A stretch of 5,088 nucleotides of DNA from Roseovarius sp. (lineage in GTDB: Bacteria > Pseudomonadota > Alphaproteobacteria > Rhodobacterales > Rhodobacteraceae). The stretch is taken from contig JAASSQ010000219.1 of the NCBI GenBank assembly GCA_021767845.1, positions 1-5,088 of the forward strand. Reading direction: 5' to 3'. Shown one piece after another: positions 1 to 5,088 of this stretch; the first letter of the stretch is position 1; the number at the start of each line of letters is the position of its first letter. Below the pieces are notes generated by a model. It was given only the letters and a program-made list of their open reading frames with translations. It ran no database searches and was not told the DNA's origin. Both the position numbers and the translations under genes were made by a program.

Positions 1-33
1 CAACACCTGCAGGTGGTCGATCACCTGGCCTGA
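1..33 (+). CDS. Possible C-terminal end of a convergent plus-strand gene (partial)
   Basis: Reading the plus strand from base 1 gives QHLQVVDHLA followed by a TGA stop at 31-33. All codons are ones favoured by the neighbouring genes (CTG, GTC, GAT, GCC). A GC-rich hairpin follows 13 bases after the stop and precedes the end of the minus-strand gene, as expected between convergent genes. Ten codons are too few to identify a family or prove coding, so this is an inference from frame, codon choice and context. The stretch could equally be non-coding. Confidence 0.33.
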   Translation, partial: QHLQVVDHLA

Positions 34-46
34 CCGGCAGACCGTT

Positions 47-73
47 CCCCGGCCCGTCCCGCGCGGGCCGGGG
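47..73. terminator. GC-rich hairpin, possible bidirectional terminator
   Basis: CCCCGGCCCG at 47-56 is perfectly complementary to CGGGCCGGGG at 64-73, giving a ten-base-pair stem with a seven-base loop. It lies 18 bases beyond the stop codon of the DmdA-like gene and 13 bases beyond a possible plus-strand stop at 33. There is no clear run of T on either side, so it does not fit the textbook intrinsic terminator. In GC-rich alphaproteobacteria such hairpins can still end transcripts or protect 3' ends. The hairpin is seen directly; the terminator role is inferred. Confidence 0.5.
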
Positions 74-80
74 CCACGCC

Positions 81-100
81 GCCACCTGCACTCAGGTGGC
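81..100. repeat. Inverted repeat spanning the stop codon of the DmdA-like gene
   Basis: GCCACCTG at 81-88 is perfectly complementary to CAGGTGGC at 93-100, with a four-base loop that includes part of the TGA stop (92-94). The eight-base-pair stem could form in the 3' end of the mRNA next to the larger hairpin at 47-73. The CACCTG core also occurs as a perfect 12-base palindrome (CACCTGCAGGTG) at 5-16 and again at 22-27. The role is unknown. Confidence 0.45.
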
Positions 101-1411
101 CCAGTCCCGCCCCTCGGCGCGCGCCTGTTCGCGCGCGCTTGGATGCGCCGAGGGGCGGAACGGCACCTCGACCACCTCGGCCGGCACCGGCTGGCCCGAC
201 TGCTCCGAATACCGCTCGGGCAGCAGCACGCGCAGTTGCGTGCCGATTTCGGTCATCTCGGGCGGCACATGCGCCAGCGCGATGTTGCACTCCAGTTCGG
301 GCGACCACCAGGGCGAGGTGACATAGCCCACGCTCTTGCCATCGGGCGACTGCACCAGCCAGAAATCCGGCGCGTAATCGGTGATCGGCGCCCCGCCCAA
401 CTTCAGCCCCGCCAGCTTCAGCTTGAAGGGATAGCGCCCCGCGTCGATCTCGGCCCGCTGTGCCTCCAGCGCCGCGCGCCCGATATAATCGGCCTCTTTC
501 TTGCGGGGCACCTGGTAGGCAAGGTTTACTTGGAAGGGCGAGGTTTCGGCATCCATGTCCTGCCCCCAGGACAGGATGCCCGCCGCGATGCGACGGTGAT
601 GGGCGGGCGCGATCACCCGCAGCCCGAACCGCGCGCCCTTGCCAAGGATCGCATACCAGAGCGCCTCGGCGTTCAGGGTCGCGTCCCGCAGGTATATCTC
701 GTACCCCGCCTCGCCGGAAAACCCCGTCTGGCTGACCACGACCGAACAGCCCGCAAGCTCGCTTTCCATCAACTCGTAATAGCGCAGCTTGCGAATGTCC
801 TCGCCGAACAGATCGACCATCAGATCTTCGGACATGGGCCCCTGGATCTGCACCGGCGCCACGTCCAACTCGTCGATCTCCACATCGTATCCCAGCCCCA
901 CGTTGACGCCCTGCAACCACAGTTGCAGATCGCTGTCCGAGGTCGAGAACCAGAACTCGTCCCGTGCCAGACGCAACAAGACCGGATCGTTCAGGATGCC
1001 GCCCTGCGGGTTGCACAGGATCGTGTATTTGCCGCGCAGCGGGGCGATTTGCGTGGCATCACGGGTGATGACCCGGTTGACGAAGGCCTCGGCCTCGGGG
1101 CCGCGCACCCGGATCTGCCGCTCCACGGCCACGTTCCACAGCGTCACGCGATTGACCAGCGCGTCATACTCGGCCATCGCGCCGCCATCCTCGGGCTTCA
1201 CATAGCCGCGCGGGTGATACATGCGGTTATAGACGGTGGCGCGCCAGCAGCCCGCCTCGACCGACAGGTGCCAGAAAGGCGATTTTCGCACGCGGGTGGA
1301 AATCAGCATCTGCACCGGCGTCGGCCCGGATTGCCGCAGGTTACGCGGCACCAGCCGGTCGGACTGGTCCACGCCCGGCACGTTGGGATGAAACCTGTCG
1401 CTTGCTGTCAT
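92..1411 (-). CDS. DmdA-like GcvT-family aminomethyltransferase/demethylase
   Basis: A 439-residue protein of the GcvT fold, a family that moves one-carbon groups between methylated or aminomethyl substrates and tetrahydrofolate in the cytoplasm. Family features in order are VYNRM near residue 60, WNVAVERQ at 92-99, GGILNDP at 137-143, QIQGP at 188-192, TGFSGEAGYEIYL at 229-241, GILSWGQDMDAETSP at 278-292 and DYIGRAAL at 308-315, then the C-terminal barrel. The GGILNDP segment has N-D where glycine-cleavage T proteins have D-D; as I recall it, DMSP demethylase DmdA has the same N-D pair. WNVAVERQ also resembles DmdA. The protein is longer than DmdA (about 364 residues), with roughly 30 extra residues at the N-terminus and a polar C-terminal extension from about 415. 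The ATG at 1411 is chosen because GGAGGG sits six bases upstream; an in-frame GTG at 1483 would add 24 residues. No gcvH or gcvP is visible nearby, which argues against ordinary glycine cleavage. The substrate is unknown; DMSP is only one possibility. Confidence 0.88.
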   Translation of the reverse strand: MTASDRFHPNVPGVDQSDRLVPRNLRQSGPTPVQMLISTRVRKSPFWHLSVEAGCWRATVYNRMYHPRGYVKPEDGGAMAEYDALVNRVTLWNVAVERQIRVRGPEAEAFVNRVITRDATQIAPLRGKYTILCNPQGGILNDPVLLRLARDEFWFSTSDSDLQLWLQGVNVGLGYDVEIDELDVAPVQIQGPMSEDLMVDLFGEDIRKLRYYELMESELAGCSVVVSQTGFSGEAGYEIYLRDATLNAEALWYAILGKGARFGLRVIAPAHHRRIAAGILSWGQDMDAETSPFQVNLAYQVPRKKEADYIGRAALEAQRAEIDAGRYPFKLKLAGLKLGGAPITDYAPDFWLVQSPDGKSVGYVTSPWWSPELECNIALAHVPPEMTEIGTQLRVLLPERYSEQSGQPVPAEVVEVPFRPSAHPSAREQARAEGRDWAT

Positions 1412-1417
1412 GTCGGA

Positions 1418-1423
1418 CCCTCC
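1418..1423 (-). promoter_or_regulatory. Ribosome binding site of the DmdA-like gene
   Basis: On the minus strand GGAGGG is followed by a six-base spacer (TCCGAC) and ATG. This near-perfect Shine-Dalgarno site decides between the ATG at 1411 and the upstream in-frame GTG at 1483, which has no comparable site. Confidence 0.8.
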
Positions 1424-1550
1424 ATTGGCTTGCGTCTCCCATCTTTCACGCTGCCAGACAGGCCCCTTGAGTCGATACGCCACCGAACCGCCGCGCGGTC
1501 ACGATCGGGTGAGCGCGCCCTGTTAACCCGCCCCTTTTCCCGACGCTCGC

Positions 1551-1594
1551 ACCGACGTAATACCGACGTGATACCGACGTTGCACCGACATGCG
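1551..1594. repeat. Four tandem 11-base repeats (ACCGACGT core)
   Basis: The core ACCGACGT starts at 1551, 1562 and 1573, and a variant ACCGACAT at 1584, with exactly 11 bases between starts. The first two full units differ at only one of eleven positions (ACCGACGTAAT and ACCGACGTGAT); the other two diverge in their last three or more bases. A degenerate CCGACG lies 12 bases out of register at 1540. The array is centred about 160 bases upstream of the DmdA-like start. Spacing close to one helical turn would put each copy on the same face of the DNA, which suits a cooperatively bound regulator. The repeat is seen directly; an operator role is inferred. Confidence 0.75.
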
Positions 1595-1635
1595 GTTTCG
1601 ACGGTTTTTCAACCGGTTAACCCGATTCGGCCCGA

Positions 1636-1962
1636 TCAGCCGCCGCGGACCAGATCATCCTCGTCATCGACGATGGAGATGCCCAGCTCGTCCAGCCCGT
1701 TTTCCAGGTGGTCCGACAGGTGCGGGGTGCCCAGAAGGTAGTCCGCCGTCGGCGTCGTCGCCTCGGCCATCGCCGTGCGCTTGGCCTCTTCCAGATCATC
1801 GGCGGTAAAGCTGTCCCGCCCGACCCACATCAGGGCGACAAGACTGGCCTGTTCCTCTTCGGTCAGCCGGTCAATGAAGGCGCGCAACTCGGGCTCGGCC
1901 CGTTCCAGTTCCCGCGCCATCAGAACCACCTGCGCGATCTTGTATGTGCTTATGTCCAGCAT
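1636..1962 (-). CDS. DUF3775 family protein
   Basis: A 108-residue acidic, soluble protein with no signal peptide or membrane segment. It matches DUF3775 as I recall it: an N-terminal helix (MLDISTYKIAQVVLMAREL), a central LVALMWVGRDSF at 41-52, and TPTADYLLGTPHL at 70-82, followed by an acidic stretch (VDDEDD, 98-103). The family is common in alphaproteobacteria and has no established function. The ATG at 1962 has AGGAG seven bases upstream. The gene starts 65 bases after the SDR stop on the same strand, so it may be read through from that operon, but it has its own strong ribosome binding site and could be separately expressed. Family assignment is from motif memory. Confidence 0.85.
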   Translation of the reverse strand: MLDISTYKIAQVVLMARELERAEPELRAFIDRLTEEEQASLVALMWVGRDSFTADDLEEAKRTAMAEATTPTADYLLGTPHLSDHLENGLDELGISIVDDEDDLVRGG

Positions 1963-1969
1963 GGGGTCT

Positions 1970-1974
1970 CTCCT
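1970..1974 (-). promoter_or_regulatory. Ribosome binding site of the DUF3775 gene
   Basis: On the minus strand AGGAG is followed by a seven-base spacer and the ATG at 1962. It supports this start, which also fits the usual family N-terminus (MLDIS). Confidence 0.7.
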
Positions 1975-2027
1975 GTTCGCTCAGCTTATCACAGAAATGG
2001 TCCCCTCCGCTGCCCCCGTCTTTGATC

Positions 2028-2762
2028 CTAAGCAAATAGCCGGTAGTAGAGCCAATTCGGCAAGAACCGCGACCAACGGAACAACAGGCTGAAAAGGCTG
2101 GGGAAATTCCGGTCGAAGGCGGCCTCGTCGCACATCAGCTCGAACATTTCGCGCGCCGCGTCCTCGGGCTCCATCAGAAAGGGCATGTGAAAGGCATTCT
2201 TGTCGGTCAGCCGGGTCTTGATGAACCCCGGATTGGCCAGCTGCACCCGCACCCCGGTGCGCCACAGATCGGCCCGCATCGATTCGGCCAGCGACATGAC
2301 CCCGGCCTTCGACGCGCCATACCCCACCGCGCCGGGCAGCCCCCGGAACCCCGCCAGCGACCCGGTCAGCACGATATGGCCTGCATCGCGCGCCACCATC
2401 GCAGGCACCACGCGGCCCAGCACCCGGATCGCGCCGGTGAAGTTCACATCCGCCATCGCCGTGACCTGCTCGGCGTTCCACTCGGTCGAGGGCATCGGCC
2501 AATAGACCCCGGCCAGGAAAACCATCCCGTCGATTTGGCCCACCCTTTCAACGGCTTGCGCGACACTTTCCTCGTCGGCCACATCCATCGGCACGGCCCG
2601 CGCGCGGCCGGGCAACTGCGTCACCGCCTCGTCCAGACGCTCGGCATTGCGCGCCGACAGGATCAGTTCGGCGCCCGCCGCGCTCATCTTCCGCGCCAGC
2701 GCCAGGCCCAGCCCCTCGCTCGCGCCGACCAGCCAATATGTCTTGCCCGTCCAGTCCATCAT
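2028..2762 (-). CDS. Short-chain dehydrogenase/reductase (SDR), NADP-type
   Basis: A 244-residue classical SDR, expected to oxidise or reduce an alcohol/carbonyl with NADP(H). The Rossmann glycine motif is VGASEGLG at 12-19, with V replacing the usual leading T. R38 after the second strand suggests NADP preference. D60 follows the third strand, and LAGVY at 83-87 stands where NNAG usually is. The catalytic tetrad is complete: N107, S135, Y148 and K152 (YGASK), followed by NPG at 177-179. The C-terminus (about 221-244, PSLFSLLFRW onward) is rich in F, L, W and Y, and may touch the membrane or a lipid substrate. Two ATG codons are adjacent (2762 and 2759); the first overlaps the DUF3833 stop as ATGA, indicating translational coupling. 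It resembles the SDR I recall at RSP_1087 in the R. sphaeroides RpoE cluster. The substrate is unknown. Confidence 0.93.
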   Translation of the reverse strand: MMDWTGKTYWLVGASEGLGLALARKMSAAGAELILSARNAERLDEAVTQLPGRARAVPMDVADEESVAQAVERVGQIDGMVFLAGVYWPMPSTEWNAEQVTAMADVNFTGAIRVLGRVVPAMVARDAGHIVLTGSLAGFRGLPGAVGYGASKAGVMSLAESMRADLWRTGVRVQLANPGFIKTRLTDKNAFHMPFLMEPEDAAREMFELMCDEAAFDRNFPSLFSLLFRWSRFLPNWLYYRLFA

Positions 2763-3322
2763 GCCGGATCGACCCTTCGCATCGTCGCCACCAGCTCTGC
2801 AACCTTGATTCCGAACTTGCGGAACTGGCTGCGGTTCACGACGGTGCCGTTGGGCGCCAGATACATCCAGTCGGTCACGCCCAGAACGTGGCCCCCGGCC
2901 TCTTCCGGCAAGCGGATGCTGTAATTCAGTTGCACCGCCGATCCCGCCTGCTGGCCGCGTCCCACGCCGACCAGGTCGTCGGCCTCGGCCCGGATCGCAC
3001 CGTCATTGCCAAGCTCCAACCGCCATTCGCGGTCCTGCGTGTTGCCGCTGTCGTACAGGAAATGCTCCGTCATCACGCCGCGGTTGCCCTCCCAATGCGC
3101 CTCGAAATCCCCCGTGAATCGCGAGGCCACGCGCCCCAGCGGCCCGTAGATCACACCCTCGCACTTGATCGGGCCATTGAGATGCTGGCGCAGGTCGAAC
3201 CGCGGTTCCTGCGCGGCATAGTCCCGCGGGCGTTGCGCGGCAAAGCCCGTGAACCGCTCCTTCAGGGCGGCCAGCAGCAACATCAGCGCCGCCCCCAGAG
3301 CGATGTATGAAAGCGGGGTCAT
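2759..3322 (-). CDS. DUF3833 family protein, N-terminally membrane-anchored
   Basis: A 187-residue protein matching DUF3833 as I recall it. Residues 4-20 form one hydrophobic segment. The remainder is a beta-rich domain with F69-T-G-D-F, W77-E-G-N, HFLYDSG at 87-93, REWRLEL at 98-104, ADDLVGVGRGQQAGSAVQL around 114-132, DWMYL at 151-155 and NRSQFRKFG at 163-171. Gammaproteobacterial members are often lipoproteins. Here there is no lipobox cysteine near the N-terminus, so a membrane anchor or uncleaved signal with an exported domain is more likely. AAAGGAG (3332-3338) lies nine bases before the start, inside the end of the transporter gene. It overlaps both neighbours by four bases (ATGA). The biochemical function is unknown; the context suggests lipid or envelope modification. 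Confidence 0.87.
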   Translation of the reverse strand: MTPLSYIALGAALMLLLAALKERFTGFAAQRPRDYAAQEPRFDLRQHLNGPIKCEGVIYGPLGRVASRFTGDFEAHWEGNRGVMTEHFLYDSGNTQDREWRLELGNDGAIRAEADDLVGVGRGQQAGSAVQLNYSIRLPEEAGGHVLGVTDWMYLAPNGTVVNRSQFRKFGIKVAELVATMRRVDPA

Positions 3323-4563
3323 TGGCTCAGGCTCCTTTGCTCAAGATTGCCGGTGTCGAATGGCGTCTCGTCGAGCCTCGTGGTGGCAAGCAGCGCGATC
3401 GCGATCAGCTTCAGCGCGCAGGGCAAGGCGCCATAAAGCAGGCTCAACAGGAACAGGGCGTCCTTGGAATTGTCCTGCCCCGCCTGAAAGCCCCCCGCCT
3501 CCAGAAGCGGCAGCAGCGACACCGCCGCCAGGGCCAGCGTGAACTTGGACACGAACGACCACAGGCCGAATGCCTCGCTTGCGCCGGGCGACACGCGCTC
3601 CATCCGCGCCGCGAACAGCGCAGGCAGCAGGGTCATGTCCGCGCCGAGCGCCGCGCCCGAGGCCACGCAGATCACGGCAAAGGCCAGCGTATCGCCCGCG
3701 CCAAGCGTCACCGCCGCACCGAAGGCCACGATGGACAGCACCATGCCAGCCAGCAAAACGCGCTTGGCCCCCGCCACTTCGGCAAACCGGCCCCAGACCG
3801 GCGCGGCCAAGGCAGCCGACAGGAAGAACATCAACAGGAACGGCCCCTCCCAACCCGGCGCGTTCAACCGGCTTTCCACGAAGAACAGGAACAGGGTCGA
3901 ACTGACAGCCACGGGCGCCGCGTTCACCAACGCGACGGCCAGCAGCTTGCGTGCCACCTTGTCGCGCAGCACGGCGCCAAAGCCGCTGCTTTCAACCTGT
4001 GCGCCCTGCCATTGCCCCCACATCGCGCAGAGCGCCGCAACGGCCAGCGCGCCAAAGGCAAGCGCAAAGCCTGCATAACCACCCAGGGCGAGGGGCGCGA
4101 CAGCCGCCGCGCAGATGCCCAGAAGGGCCCCGGTTTCGCGCCAGCGGGCCAGCCTCAGATGGCCGTGCTCGGGCAGATGCGCCGCGGCGGACACCCCTTG
4201 GGCGTAGAAACAGATCGTCAGGTAGCTGAAGCTGGAAAACACCACCGTCAGCATCACCGCGAACCACGCAAGCGGCATGACCGGCGGCTCGACCGCAAAA
4301 AGGCCCAGCATCGCGCCGGCCATCGCCAGAACGGCCAGCCCCACGGTCGCGCCGCGGCGCGCGCGCAGCCGGTCGGCCAGCCACCCCAGCAGCGGGTCCT
4401 GCACCACGTCCAGCAACCGCAGCCCGAACAGCACGGTGCCAAGCGCGGCCAGCGACACGCCGTATTCATCCACGTAGAATTTCGGCGCGTGGATGTAGAG
4501 CGGCAACCCCGCCGAGGCGAGCAGCGCTGCGAAAAGGGCGTATGACGGCAGGCGTGGGGCCAT
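3319..4563 (-). CDS. MFS transporter, GPH/MelB-like (MFS_2)
   Basis: A 414-residue inner-membrane protein with about twelve hydrophobic segments, the usual length for the glycoside-pentoside-hexuronide:cation symporter family. The diagnostic motif is RLLDVVQDPLLGWLADR at 49-65, followed by RARRG. D52 and D56 have the same spacing as the cation-binding aspartates of MelB helix II. The second-half motif LLPALFAARMERV, then SEAFGLWSFVSKFTLALA (about 329-346), is also typical. A polar tail follows from about residue 396. The ATG overlaps the DUF1365 stop by one base (TGATG), with AGAGG about ten bases upstream. In the R. sphaeroides stress cluster a similar protein is annotated as a sugar:cation symporter. 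Its setting between DUF1365, DUF3833 and SDR genes suggests a lipid-related or small hydrophobic substrate instead, but this is inference. The substrate is not predictable from sequence. Confidence 0.9.
   Translation of the reverse strand: MAPRLPSYALFAALLASAGLPLYIHAPKFYVDEYGVSLAALGTVLFGLRLLDVVQDPLLGWLADRLRARRGATVGLAVLAMAGAMLGLFAVEPPVMPLAWFAVMLTVVFSSFSYLTICFYAQGVSAAAHLPEHGHLRLARWRETGALLGICAAAVAPLALGGYAGFALAFGALAVAALCAMWGQWQGAQVESSGFGAVLRDKVARKLLAVALVNAAPVAVSSTLFLFFVESRLNAPGWEGPFLLMFFLSAALAAPVWGRFAEVAGAKRVLLAGMVLSIVAFGAAVTLGAGDTLAFAVICVASGAALGADMTLLPALFAARMERVSPGASEAFGLWSFVSKFTLALAAVSLLPLLEAGGFQAGQDNSKDALFLLSLLYGALPCALKLIAIALLATTRLDETPFDTGNLEQRSLSQ
3332..3338 (-). promoter_or_regulatory. Ribosome binding site of the DUF3833 gene, within the MFS gene
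   Basis: On the minus strand AAAGGAG is followed by a nine-base spacer and the ATG at 3322. It lies in the last codons of the MFS gene, as expected for coupled reinitiation, and fixes the start of the DUF3833 protein. Confidence 0.65.
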
Positions 4564-5088
4564 CAGCGGCTAACCTCTTCGGCCGGGGGCTCGGGCCGCG
4601 AGCGGAACTCCGCGCCCTTCCACCACAGCTTGAGCGCCTGCCAATGGATCAGCGCCAGCACCCGGCGCGACCCGAAGGGCCGGCGCAGGCAGGCGCGCAG
4701 CAGCCCCAGGTTTGTCAGCGGCTTGCGCGGCCCCACCAGCGTTGCGATCACCCCGCCGTTACCGCCGGAGAAGTCGATCCAGACCCCGATCCGGTCATCC
4801 CGCAGATCGAACCGGAATTCGTAGCTTCCCTCGATCCGCTGGAAGGGCGAGACGTGAAAGATCTTGCGCGCCTGCATCCGGTCCTGCGGCGTGATCGGTT
4901 CCAGATCGTCGCGGTGGCACAGATAGGAATGCCGGTCGTCATAGGTGTTCGTCACCTCGGCGATGATGACGCGTACCCGCTCTGCCGCGTCCCGGCAAAT
5001 CCAGAACGAGACGGGGTTGAACACGTGGCCCAGGATACGCGGCTGCGCCAGCAACTCGATCCGCACCGGATCGGGCAGATCATGCGCC
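4563..5088 (-). CDS. DUF1365 family protein (N-terminus cut by window edge)
   Basis: The C-terminal 174 or so residues of a DUF1365 protein, a family usually of about 240-270 residues, so roughly 70-90 residues lie beyond the right edge. Recognisable segments are RILGHVFNPVSFW, AEVTNTYDDRHSYL, ARKIFHVSPF, GSYEFRF, GPRKPLT and ALIHWQALKLWWKG near the end. A GTG at 5066 could be mistaken for the start, but the frame stays open to the edge and reads AHDLPDP before VRIELLAQPRILG. The GTG therefore encodes an internal valine. DUF1365 genes often sit beside a flavin amine oxidase and a cyclopropane-fatty-acid-synthase-like methyltransferase; those would be expected just right of the window. The molecular function is unknown. 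It is the most promoter-proximal gene visible, so the operon promoter is outside the window. Confidence 0.92.
   Translation of the reverse strand, partial: AHDLPDPVRIELLAQPRILGHVFNPVSFWICRDAAERVRVIIAEVTNTYDDRHSYLCHRDDLEPITPQDRMQARKIFHVSPFQRIEGSYEFRFDLRDDRIGVWIDFSGGNGGVIATLVGPRKPLTNLGLLRACLRRPFGSRRVLALIHWQALKLWWKGAEFRSRPEPPAEEVSR

Larger units (their letters stand above)
1412..1635. other. Intergenic region between the DUF3775 and DmdA-like genes
   Basis: This 224-base stretch contains the 11-base repeat array, the 9-mer GTTAACCCG at 1522-1530 and again at 1616-1624, and two overlapping palindromes AACCGGTT (1611-1618) and GGTTAACC (1615-1622). A small inverted repeat, CGGTT at 1602-1606 and AACCG at 1611-1615, forms a five-base-pair stem with a GAAA loop on the minus strand. 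It could be the remains of a weak 3' hairpin for the DUF3775 transcript. I see no convincing -35/-10 pair and no complete glycine-riboswitch core, though a promoter for the DmdA-like gene is expected here. Confidence 0.6.

Noticed and set aside
21..1016. 331-residue minus-strand frame overlapping the DmdA-like gene
   Set aside because: It is an out-of-frame shadow with R/A/G-rich composition and no motif, while the frame at 92-1411 has clear GcvT-family motifs.
1412..1483. GTG-started N-terminal extension of the DmdA-like protein
   Set aside because: The 24 extra residues have no good ribosome binding site, whereas the ATG at 1411 has GGAGGG at ideal spacing.
1412..1635. Glycine riboswitch upstream of the GcvT-family gene
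   Set aside because: Only a short GGGAGAC-like string is present; the paired aptamer architecture cannot be found. The gene is also not a typical gcvT.
143..1741. 532-residue open frame on the plus strand
   Set aside because: It runs antisense to the DmdA-like gene and across the intergenic repeat region. It is rich in R, H, P and Q and has no recognisable domain. Long antisense frames are expected opposite GC-rich genes with C/G third positions.
2023..2050. Plus-strand TGATCC followed by TAGA, resembling an RpoE-type promoter
   Set aside because: The -10 part is poor, it points away from all genes here (antisense into the SDR gene), and no plus-strand gene follows.
3307..4545. 412-residue open frame on the plus strand
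   Set aside because: It is antisense to the MFS gene, very rich in Q, R, H and G, with no family motif; it is a shadow of the real frame.
5064..5066. GTG as start of the DUF1365 gene
   Set aside because: The frame is open to the window edge and encodes plausible family sequence before it, so the codon is an internal valine.

Overview
The window looks like a piece of a GC-rich alphaproteobacterial chromosome, most likely Rhodobacteraceae (Rhodobacter/Roseobacter group). This rests on the strong C/G third-position bias in all real frames, the DUF3775 gene, a DmdA-like member of the GcvT fold, and the gene order DUF1365 - MFS - DUF3833 - SDR. From memory, that order resembles the singlet-oxygen (RpoE/ChrR) cluster around RSP_1087-RSP_1091 of Rhodobacter sphaeroides. 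No database search was possible.

Layout: all complete genes lie on the minus strand, so read them from right to left. A DUF1365 gene enters from the right edge with its N-terminus cut off (4563-5088). It overlaps a GPH/MelB-type MFS transporter by one base (3319-4563). The transporter overlaps a DUF3833 gene by four bases (2759-3322), and that gene overlaps a short-chain dehydrogenase by four bases (2028-2762). These four genes are almost certainly one translationally coupled operon. After a 65-base gap comes a small DUF3775 gene (1636-1962), possibly on the same transcript. A 224-base intergenic stretch (1412-1635) follows. It holds four copies of an 11-base repeat in exact register, flanked by two copies of a 9-mer. 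Then comes a DmdA-like, folate-dependent aminomethyltransferase/demethylase-family gene (92-1411). The left edge carries a strong GC hairpin and perhaps the last ten codons of a convergent plus-strand gene.

How the genes may work together: the operon looks like a lipid-modification or membrane-stress module. In R. sphaeroides the equivalent cluster also includes a flavin amine-oxidase-like protein and is linked to the singlet-oxygen response and to unusual (methylated/furan) fatty acids. The roles of the DUF1365, DUF3833, MFS and SDR proteins within it are not established. The DmdA-like gene is separate: it has its own ribosome binding site and its own upstream region with the repeat array, and probably acts in one-carbon (tetrahydrofolate) metabolism on an unknown methylated substrate.

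I found no tRNA, rRNA, CRISPR, insertion sequence or prophage feature. The most interesting unexplained signals are the 11-base repeat array upstream of the DmdA-like gene and the poorly characterised four-gene operon.
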